Shown: positions 1 to 4,710 of the stretch, one piece after another
Layout of the letters: every line of letters begins with the position of its first letter
How positions within the stretch are numbered: the first letter of the stretch is position 1
Source of the DNA: Archaeoglobus sp.
GTDB taxonomy: Archaea > Halobacteriota > Archaeoglobi > Archaeoglobales > Archaeoglobaceae
Length of the DNA: 8,111 bases
Assembly (NCBI GenBank): GCA_003978865.1
Contig: QNXS01000032.1
Location: forward strand, 1 to 8,111
Direction of reading: 5' to 3'
Position numbers and translations under genes: made by a program
Notes under the pieces: model-generated
Told to the model about the DNA's origin: nothing
Database searches by the model: none
The model's input: the letters and a program-made list of their open reading frames with translations, nothing else

Positions 1-429
1 TTTGTAACCCTTCAGTAGTCTTGGGGATATTCCAAGTGTTCTCAGTGGTTCTAAAGCTTTTAGCTCATCTTCTATTGATTTCAACCTGTCAGATAGTGTT
101 TTCAGCCTGTCAATCCTTGTCCCAATCTCCTGCTGAAACTCGTCAAGTTTCTGCTGTATCTGCGACTCTACTTCAACTCTTCTGTACTTTCTTTTTGGAA
201 ATATGCTCTCTGGATCTATTTTCAGGTGAGAAATGTAACTTCTTAGCAATACTAAATATTTTGATGTTACTGAGGCTTTTTCAAGTGGTTCACCGAGTTT
301 AAAGTATTCATCTTCCGCCGGATCCTCAATGTGCAAAGCGTATGCCTTATGCAAAATCTCGGAAGTAGCAGCCAAGTACTCCTTGGGCCCCACTACCGAG
401 ACCTTAACCATTTTTACCGGCTTAAGCAT
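1..429 (-). CDS. atpI: A-type ATP synthase subunit I (subunit a), N-terminal part, cut by the window edge
   Basis: The first 143 residues of subunit I, the membrane subunit that forms the stator and the ion half-channel of the archaeal ATP synthase; only its cytoplasmic N-terminal region is visible. No stop occurs between 429 and base 1, so the gene continues off the left edge. The start (MLKPVKMVKVSVVG) has the form common in the family: M-L-x-P, then a second Met, then a beta strand ending in VG. A later in-frame ATG at 411 would lose this motif, so I chose 429. About residues 85-125 (QQKLDEFQQEIGTRIDRLK and on) are charged and heptad-like, matching the long coiled coil expected in the cytoplasmic arm. 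The start overlaps the end of subunit H by 8 bases, and GGTGG and AGGG lie just upstream, so the two are translationally linked. The transmembrane half is outside the window. Confidence 0.9.
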   Translation of the reverse strand, partial: MLKPVKMVKVSVVGPKEYLAATSEILHKAYALHIEDPAEDEYFKLGEPLEKASVTSKYLVLLRSYISHLKIDPESIFPKRKYRRVEVESQIQQKLDEFQQEIGTRIDRLKTLSDRLKSIEDELKALEPLRTLGISPRLLKGYK

Positions 430-751
430 GTTCCACCATCCCTACAAATTCATTGTATAAAAACTCCGCAGCATTCCAAGCGTTATCTTTACCTTTTTTC
501 TCAACAGATGAAATCTCCTGCATCCACTGCTCCTTAATTTTAGCTTTTTCCTGCTCAACCTCGGCTTTGACTTTTTCAAGAACTTCAGCTTTAATTTTTT
601 CAGCTTCCTTTTCAGCATCTTCAATGATCTTTCTGGCTTCCTCTTTGGCATTCATAACGATCTTCTTAGCTTCTTCTCTGGCATCCTCAATGTCCCTCTC
701 AACCTTTAGTTCAGCCTCTTTAATCCTTTCAAGAATCTCTGTTCTCTCCAT
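422..751 (-). CDS. atpH: A-type ATP synthase subunit H (peripheral stalk)
   Basis: A 109-residue, highly charged, almost wholly helical protein. Subunit H pairs with subunit E to form the peripheral stalks that brace the A3B3 head against subunit I during rotary catalysis. Residues 24-56 are three 11-residue units with the pattern A-x-x-E-A-x-K-I-x-x-x (AREEAKKIVMN, AKEEARKIIED, AEKEAEKIKAE). Such hendecad spacing predicts a right-handed coiled coil, as known for this stalk. The frame is open up to 787, but I start at 751: MERTEILERIKEAE is the usual family N terminus, the length is then typical, and AAGGGTGA (764-757) is a good ribosome binding site 5 bases before this ATG. It is the first gene of a leftward operon, directly before subunit I, matching the usual archaeal H-I order. 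Confidence 0.92.
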   Translation of the reverse strand: MERTEILERIKEAELKVERDIEDAREEAKKIVMNAKEEARKIIEDAEKEAEKIKAEVLEKVKAEVEQEKAKIKEQWMQEISSVEKKGKDNAWNAAEFLYNEFVGMVEHA

Positions 752-756
752 AGCAG

Positions 757-764
757 TCACCCTT
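757..764 (-). promoter_or_regulatory. Ribosome binding site of atpH
   Basis: AAGGGTGA on the minus strand ends 5 bases before the ATG at 751. GGTGA is complementary to the conserved anti-Shine-Dalgarno end of archaeal 16S rRNA. It supports the start at 751 over the upstream in-frame ATG at 787. Confidence 0.7.
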
Positions 765-791
765 AGTAGTTTTATATAACCTCTCAAGTAG

Positions 792-802
792 CCGAGTCTC
801 GG
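792..802. repeat. Short palindrome just downstream of the atpH TATA box
   Basis: CCGAGTCTCGG is an inverted repeat with 5-base arms around one central base. It lies between the proposed TATA box (806-813) and the inferred transcription start (about 784), where a bound repressor would block RNA polymerase in archaea. It is a GC-rich patch in AT-rich surroundings. An operator is inference; chance is possible for a site this short. Confidence 0.35.
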
Positions 803-803
803 A

Positions 804-818
804 AATATTTAAAGTTTG
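804..818 (-). promoter_or_regulatory. Probable promoter (BRE/TATA) of the ATP synthase operon
   Basis: On the minus strand AAACTTTAAATATTT holds a near-consensus archaeal TATA box (TTTAAATA, 813-806) with A-rich BRE-like bases before it. A start about 25 bases downstream would be near 784, giving a leader of roughly 33 bases that contains the ribosome binding site. A second AT-rich element (TTATATAA, about 779-772) lies in that leader; if used as the TATA box it would start the RNA on the ATG itself and exclude the ribosome binding site, so I prefer the upstream one. Confidence 0.55.
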
Positions 819-856
819 CCATTTTTTGCTTCAATATTTCCAGATTATTCGTTCCC

Positions 857-886
857 GGTTGAGATTTCATCTAAAAGGATGCAACC
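857..886. other. Imperfect hairpin with a six-base bulge in the atpH upstream spacer
   Basis: GGTTG (857-861) and CATC (868-871) pair together with GATGCAACC (878-886), giving a 9-base-pair stem with a 6-base one-sided bulge and a 6-base loop. It lies between the AAA ATPase stop and the ATP synthase promoter. No gene or known RNA family is recognised here; it could be chance. Confidence 0.25.
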
Positions 887-945
887 AATAAATTATTCGA
901 TTCAATTGCCTATGCTTTATCATTATACTTCTGCAGTATCACTTC

Positions 946-983
946 AATAAATTTAATAGTTTAATTTTACTTTTAAATTTATT
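946..983. repeat. AT-only inverted repeat after the AAA ATPase gene
   Basis: AATAAATTTAA (946-956) and TTAAATTTATT (973-983) are perfect 11-base inverted copies separated by 16 bases. The repeat begins 15 bases past the AAA ATPase stop codon on the minus strand, where TTTT also directly follows the stop. A role in ending or stabilising that transcript is possible, but the arms contain no G or C and would form a weak stem at high temperature. The rest of the 752-998 spacer holds only the atpH promoter and the weak hairpin near 870. Confidence 0.35.
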
Positions 984-998
984 TCATTATATTGAAAA

Positions 999-2060
999 TT
1001 AAAAGAACATTCCCTTTGGAGGTGTTTTGGAACCAAGTTTTCTCGTAGATCTGACCAAGTCTTCAGTAGTAATGAAGTCTCTCCCTTCAGCTATCGCCCT
1101 ATGTAGGGCTGCCTTCAGAACTTTTTCAACTATGTCTCTACCTGAGAAGCCCTCAGTTACTCTTGCCACTTCCACAAGCTTTGCCTTTACCTGAAGAGGA
1201 AACTCCTCCAAATTTTTTTCCATTATTTTAAGCCTTTCCTCGTAATCCGGAAGTGAAAACTCAATTTCCTCCTCAAATCTGCTTCTTATCGAGGGATCTA
1301 TCATCTCTGCCCTGTTGGTCGCAGCTATCGTGCAGATACCTTCCCTGCTCTCCACCCCATCAAGCTCTGTAAGCAGAGCATTAACTATCTCAGAAACGTC
1401 ACCTCTAAGCTCCTGATATGACCTATCTAATGCTATTGCGTCGAACTCATCAAGAAAAACTATACATGGAGAAAGCTGAGAAGCTCTTTCATACAATTCG
1501 TGAATTCTCCTTGCCCCATCTCCAACGTGCTCGCCTATTAGCTTCGTCGATTTTATGGAAAGGAAGGGAACTCCTGCCTCATTTGCAAGGGCTTTTGCAG
1601 TCATCGTTTTTCCAGTTCCCGGAGGTCCGTAGAAGAGAACGTTCTTTGGAGACCATCTGCCGAATTTCTCTGGATTTCTTAGATATTCCAGAATTACTCT
1701 TACTTTTCTCTTTGCATCTTCCTGCCCCACCACATCAGCCAGTTTTACGTTCGTTGTTATTTCGGTTTCAATTTCCCTGTTAGTAGGTTCCACAAGAATT
1801 ATTGTTGATTCAGATATTACTCCATACTCCGGCTCAGCATTTTCAACCTCAAATGCAAAGTCCGGAAACATTCTCATGTCAAACAAAATAGATCCTTTGA
1901 AGACAACTTCACCCTTCCACTGGTCTTTTGCATACCTCTCAAAGACTTTTGGATTATCAACAGCCGGATACTCATGATAACTCGCTTTTAAGGGATATCC
2001 AAGCGGACGTAGTATTAGGTATTTCAATTCACCCATTTTCTTTGAGTTACTTTCTGCCAT
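999..2060 (-). CDS. Single-ring AAA ATPase, probably of the AMA proteasome-regulator group
   Basis: 353 residues: an N-terminal beta-rich domain (about 1-95) without a recognisable signal peptide, then one classic AAA module. Visible motifs are Walker A GPPGTGKT (145-152), Walker B CIVFLDEFD (199-207, with D204 and E205), sensor-1 Asn249, arginine fingers R259 and R261, and GFSGRDI (304-310) in the C-terminal helical lid. The pore-1 stretch is KLIGEHVGDGARRIHELYERA-like (173-193). That segment and the Q-E-L-R-G-D-V-S-E region (216-224) recall the AMA group of archaeal AAA proteins, some of which act as gatekeepers of the 20S proteasome. The chain ends M-F-F, close to the hydrophobic-Tyr-any docking signal. 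An in-frame TGA directly precedes the ATG at 2060, and a TATA-like box lies about 27 bases upstream, so this start is probably leaderless; Met9 is the only near alternative. The AAA call is firm; the AMA label and cytosolic unfoldase role are inferred. Confidence 0.85.
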   Translation of the reverse strand: MAESNSKKMGELKYLILRPLGYPLKASYHEYPAVDNPKVFERYAKDQWKGEVVFKGSILFDMRMFPDFAFEVENAEPEYGVISESTIILVEPTNREIETEITTNVKLADVVGQEDAKRKVRVILEYLRNPEKFGRWSPKNVLFYGPPGTGKTMTAKALANEAGVPFLSIKSTKLIGEHVGDGARRIHELYERASQLSPCIVFLDEFDAIALDRSYQELRGDVSEIVNALLTELDGVESREGICTIAATNRAEMIDPSIRSRFEEEIEFSLPDYEERLKIMEKNLEEFPLQVKAKLVEVARVTEGFSGRDIVEKVLKAALHRAIAEGRDFITTEDLVRSTRKLGSKTPPKGMFF

Positions 2061-2082
2061 TCAGCACAAACATTTTCAACCT

Positions 2083-2092
2083 GCTAAATATC
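2083..2092 (-). promoter_or_regulatory. TATA-like box in the divergent AAA ATPase / thpR promoter region
   Basis: On the minus strand GGATATTTAG is centred about 27 bases before the AAA ATPase ATG, with no ribosome binding site between, which suggests a leaderless mRNA. Only 41 bases separate the two divergent ATGs. For thpR this box is too close (about 15 bases), so the thpR promoter must overlap it or reach into the 5' end of the AAA gene; I see no clear TATA box for it. Confidence 0.45.
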
Positions 2093-2101
2093 CTTTACTC
2101 T

Positions 2102-2647
2102 ATGAGGCTTTTCATAGCTGTTGATGTTGACGATAATATAAGAGAAAATCTAAAGCCGGTACTAAAAACTCTCGTAAATTACAGAGGTGTAAAAACTGTA
2201 GAACCAGAAAACATTCATATTACTATACAGTTTCTTGGAGAAGTACCAGAGAGTAAGGTAAGTGCAATCACAGACAAGTTATCAAATGTAGCAGAAAAAT
2301 TTGAACCATTTACCGCAAAACTTGAGGGAATTGGTTTTTTTCCAAACAGAGGGAAAATAAGGGTTGTCTGGGCTGGCATAATTAGTGATGAGATTGTAAG
2401 ACTTGCAAAAGCAGTTAGAAAGGAAATGATGAAACTTGGATTTAGAGAAGATAAAGAATTCATAGCTCATGCTACTCTTGCTAGGATAAAAAAGATTTCA
2501 CCTTCTGACAGGGATAGGATTTTGAAAGAGCTTGACAGCTTTGATGTTGGTGGAGAATGGGTAATTAGAGATTTTAAACTCAAACAGAGTAGACTTACAC
2601 CAAGGGGACCTATTTACACAGATGTATCGGTTCATAGGTTCGATTAA
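2102..2647 (+). CDS. thpR: RNA 2',3'-cyclic phosphodiesterase (2'-5' RNA ligase family)
   Basis: 181 residues, a typical length for the LigT/ThpR branch of the 2H phosphoesterases. Both catalytic H-x-T-x motifs are present: HITI (39-42) and HATL (123-126), and the C-terminal S-x-L-T-P-x-G-P-x-Y signature (163-172) is intact. Family members open 2',3'-cyclic phosphates to 2'-phosphates and can join tRNA halves by a 2'-5' bond in vitro; the cellular substrate in archaea is uncertain. The frame is open back to 1928, but MRLFIAVDVDD is the standard N terminus and the extra stretch lies antisense to the AAA gene, so I start at 2102. No ribosome binding site precedes it. It leads into cca 41 bases downstream on the same strand, a likely operon for RNA end processing. 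Confidence 0.93.
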   Translation: MRLFIAVDVDDNIRENLKPVLKTLVNYRGVKTVEPENIHITIQFLGEVPESKVSAITDKLSNVAEKFEPFTAKLEGIGFFPNRGKIRVVWAGIISDEIVRLAKAVRKEMMKLGFREDKEFIAHATLARIKKISPSDRDRILKELDSFDVGGEWVIRDFKLKQSRLTPRGPIYTDVSVHRFD

Positions 2648-2677
2648 CTCTTCAAGATTGCCAGAATATACAATTAC

Positions 2678-2684
2678 GGAGGGG
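2678..2684 (+). promoter_or_regulatory. Strong ribosome binding site of cca
   Basis: GGAGGGG ends 4 bases before the ATG at 2689 and is the best Shine-Dalgarno match in the window. It fixes the cca start and suits a gene translated from inside an operon transcript rather than from a leaderless RNA. Confidence 0.8.
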
Positions 2685-2688
2685 AAAA

Positions 2689-4029
2689 ATGCTTGAAAAA
2701 ACACTTCAGGAAGCATTGAAGATTGTAGTTCCAGATGCAGTTGAAATTGAAAAAGGTAGAAGGGCTGAAGAGATATTGAAAAGCAGGCTGAACAACATTC
2801 TTGAAGGAGAAAACATAGATTACGAATTTGTTGGAAGTTATGCCAGAAATACTTGGTTAAAGGGTAACTTAGAGATCGATGTATTTCTACTGTTTCCAGA
2901 AGACTACGAAGTTGAGGAACTTGAAAAAAGAGGATTGGAAATTGGAAAATCTATTGTGGACAGGTACGAACTCAGGTACGCAGCTCATCCCTACGTTCAT
3001 GGATGGGTTAAAGATGTTGAAGTTGATGTTGTACCATGTTACAAACTGAAAAATCCTGAAAAGATAAAAACAGCTGTAGATAGAACACCGTTTCACCACC
3101 GATGGTTAAAGGATAAAATTAAAGGAAAAGAGAATGAAGTCAGACTCCTAAAAGGATTTCTAAAAGCCGGGAGAATATACGGAGCTGAATACAAAGTTAG
3201 AGGGTTTTCTGGATACTTATGTGAATTACTGGTTGTTTTATACGGTTCTTTTTTGAACGTTGTCACAGCAGGCAGAAAATTCAGAAGAGATACCGTAATT
3301 GACATTGAAGGAAAGACCATTACCAGAGGTAAAGAATTCACAGTTGTTGACCCTGTTGACAAAAAAAGAAATGTAGCTGCAAATCTGAGCTTAGACAATC
3401 TTGCCAGGTTCGTTCAGAGATGCAGGGAATTTTATGAGCATCCAAGCATACTGTACTTTATAAAACAACCATACAAAAATATCACTAACAAAGTCGTTAG
3501 AGAGCTTGAGAAAAGAAATGTTTACTGTCTAATTACATCAAAACCAGACATAGTCGAAGATAACCTGTTCACCCAGCTCGATAGAGGATGTAAAAAACTG
3601 TTTGAGTACCTATCAAGGCTCGGTTTTCGACCGGTAAGAAGGATTTACTTCTCAGACGGAAAAAGATGCTATTTGATTGTAGAAACAGAAGTGGAAAATC
3701 TTTCCACAGTCGAAAAAAGAATGGGTCCCCTTTTTGAGGATGAAGAAAACGTGAAACGCTTTCTCGAGAAATGCAGAAGTAGGGGTCAAAAACCATTCAT
3801 AGAAGATGGCAGATTCTGGGTATACGCTGAAAGAAAAGTAAAAAATGCAGAGACCGCAATAAGAGAGTTTGCTACCAGAGAATGGAAAGCATTTGGTAAA
3901 GATCTTGGAAAAACCGTGAGAGAAGAATTTAATGTCGTCTCCGGAAAAAGAATTGTAGAATACTGTGACAACTTCGAGGATATAGCAAGATTTCTTGGTA
4001 TAATTCCGGATTTGGGATTTATAGAATGA
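2689..4029 (+). CDS. cca: CCA-adding enzyme (archaeal class I tRNA nucleotidyltransferase)
   Basis: 446 residues, close to other archaeal CCA enzymes. It adds or repairs the 3'-terminal CCA of tRNA from CTP and ATP without a nucleic acid template. The polymerase head has the nucleotidyltransferase signature GS (49-50), the metal-binding pair E62-x-D64 in LKGNLEIDVF, and the third carboxylate D113 in VEVDVV. This is the same E/D/D arrangement as the Archaeoglobus enzyme. Further family blocks are D-R-T-P-F-H (131-136), GAEYKVRGFSGYLCELL (165-181), DPVDKKRNVAANLS (221-234) and the tail-domain RMGPLFE (344-350). The ATG at 2689 follows a strong ribosome binding site. It is likely co-transcribed with thpR. 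Its stop codon lies 5 bases from the stop of convergent bud32. It is needed here because the tRNA-Ala gene in this window lacks an encoded CCA. Confidence 0.96.
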   Translation: MLEKTLQEALKIVVPDAVEIEKGRRAEEILKSRLNNILEGENIDYEFVGSYARNTWLKGNLEIDVFLLFPEDYEVEELEKRGLEIGKSIVDRYELRYAAHPYVHGWVKDVEVDVVPCYKLKNPEKIKTAVDRTPFHHRWLKDKIKGKENEVRLLKGFLKAGRIYGAEYKVRGFSGYLCELLVVLYGSFLNVVTAGRKFRRDTVIDIEGKTITRGKEFTVVDPVDKKRNVAANLSLDNLARFVQRCREFYEHPSILYFIKQPYKNITNKVVRELEKRNVYCLITSKPDIVEDNLFTQLDRGCKKLFEYLSRLGFRPVRRIYFSDGKRCYLIVETEVENLSTVEKRMGPLFEDEENVKRFLEKCRSRGQKPFIEDGRFWVYAERKVKNAETAIREFATREWKAFGKDLGKTVREEFNVVSGKRIVEYCDNFEDIARFLGIIPDLGFIE

Positions 4030-4034
4030 GCATA

Positions 4035-4658
4035 TCAAACCTGCGACACTCTACGTACGTATCTGCCTCTTTCAGCAATTTCTTCAGCTCTTTTTATAAC
4101 TTCCCTGTCACCCACTTCTATGTAACCTTCAATAAATGCCTGTTTAAGCCTGACCCAGTTACCAAAGTATGCTTTTAAAGCTTCAAAAAATACATGAACG
4201 TCAACTCCCTTAGGTTCTATGTCTGTGTCAACAAAAGCCAGTCCAAAGTCAATAAAATATATCATTTCATCTTTAAGTATCATGTTCATAGGCGTAACAT
4301 CTCCATGAACTATATTTACAGAGTGCATTTTAGCCAAGCTCCTACCAATTTCTCTGCAGATGTCTTCACTCATAATCTCTCTAACAGGTATTCCATCTAT
4401 TCTTTCCATAACTATTACATCCTCTTCAACATCAAGCACTATTGGTGTTGGCACTCCACACCTTCTCGCTGCACTCATGAGCCTGACTTCATTTTTTATT
4501 CTCCTTTTTCTAAGAATTTCATCCAGTTTATTTATTCTGTATCTCTTCCGCTTTCTCGCTTTCTCAACTACATTTTCGTAGATTTTTACAATTGCTTCTC
4601 CACCAACGTAAGTCCTAAGGAGTTTTCCCCTGATTATTTCACCATTTCTGGTCAACAT
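4035..4658 (-). CDS. bud32: KEOPS complex kinase/ATPase Bud32
   Basis: 207 residues, a minimal kinase fold typical of free-standing archaeal Bud32. With Kae1, Cgi121 and Pcc1 it forms the KEOPS complex that places threonylcarbamoyl on A37 of ANN-decoding tRNAs (t6A); Bud32 acts mainly as an ATPase there. Visible parts: the degenerate glycine loop VGGEAIVK with ATP-binding K25, Y-R-x-x-K-L-D (40-46), helix-C Glu57, catalytic HGDVTPMN (118-125, with D120 and N125), metal-binding IDFG (136-139), and the R-G-R-Y tail (198-200 area) typical of the family. The HGD block reads V-T-P-M-N where L-T-T-S-N is usual. It is not fused to Kae1, unlike in many methanogens. There is no ribosome binding site, and a TATA-like box about 28 bases upstream suggests its own leaderless transcript, although gyrA lies 48 bases upstream on the same strand. 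Confidence 0.93.
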   Translation of the reverse strand: MLTRNGEIIRGKLLRTYVGGEAIVKIYENVVEKARKRKRYRINKLDEILRKRRIKNEVRLMSAARRCGVPTPIVLDVEEDVIVMERIDGIPVREIMSEDICREIGRSLAKMHSVNIVHGDVTPMNMILKDEMIYFIDFGLAFVDTDIEPKGVDVHVFFEALKAYFGNWVRLKQAFIEGYIEVGDREVIKRAEEIAERGRYVRRVSQV

Positions 4659-4682
4659 ACACTGTCTAACTTAAGGTTTTAC

Positions 4683-4693
4683 ATTTTATATTA
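4683..4693 (-). promoter_or_regulatory. Probable bud32 promoter (TATA box)
   Basis: TAATATAAAAT on the minus strand is centred roughly 28 bases before the bud32 ATG, with no Shine-Dalgarno site between. This spacing predicts transcription starting on or next to the ATG. It lies in the 48-base gap between gyrA and bud32, so bud32 need not depend on gyrA transcription. Confidence 0.5.
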
Positions 4694-4710
4694 CAAATTA
4701 TACAAATTAT
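4693..4710. repeat. Tandem 9-base repeat over the gyrA stop codon
   Basis: ACAAATTAT occurs twice head to tail (4693-4701 and 4702-4710). The second copy covers the gyrA TAA (4707-4709) and the first touches the bud32 TATA region. It may be a regulatory element, or simply AT-rich slippage. Confidence 0.4.

Noticed and set aside
752..787. Twelve-residue N-terminal extension of ATP synthase subunit H
   Set aside because: It has no family resemblance, the ATG at 751 has a good ribosome binding site, and the likely transcript start is close to 784.
791..798. GCCGAGTC identical to part of the tRNA-Ala 3' end (7278-7285)
   Set aside because: An 8-base match without the T arm is within chance and does not support an attachment site.
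1418..1783. 121-codon rightward open frame
   Set aside because: It is antisense to the conserved AAA core (Walker A and B) and has no recognisable protein character.
1928..2101. N-terminal extension of thpR in the open frame
   Set aside because: It is antisense to the AAA ATPase start, and the ThpR family begins at MRLFIAVDVDD (2102).
4052..4061. Palindrome TACGTACGTA
   Set aside because: It lies in the conserved C-terminal R-G-R-Y-V-R-R coding segment of bud32 and is explained by codon choice.
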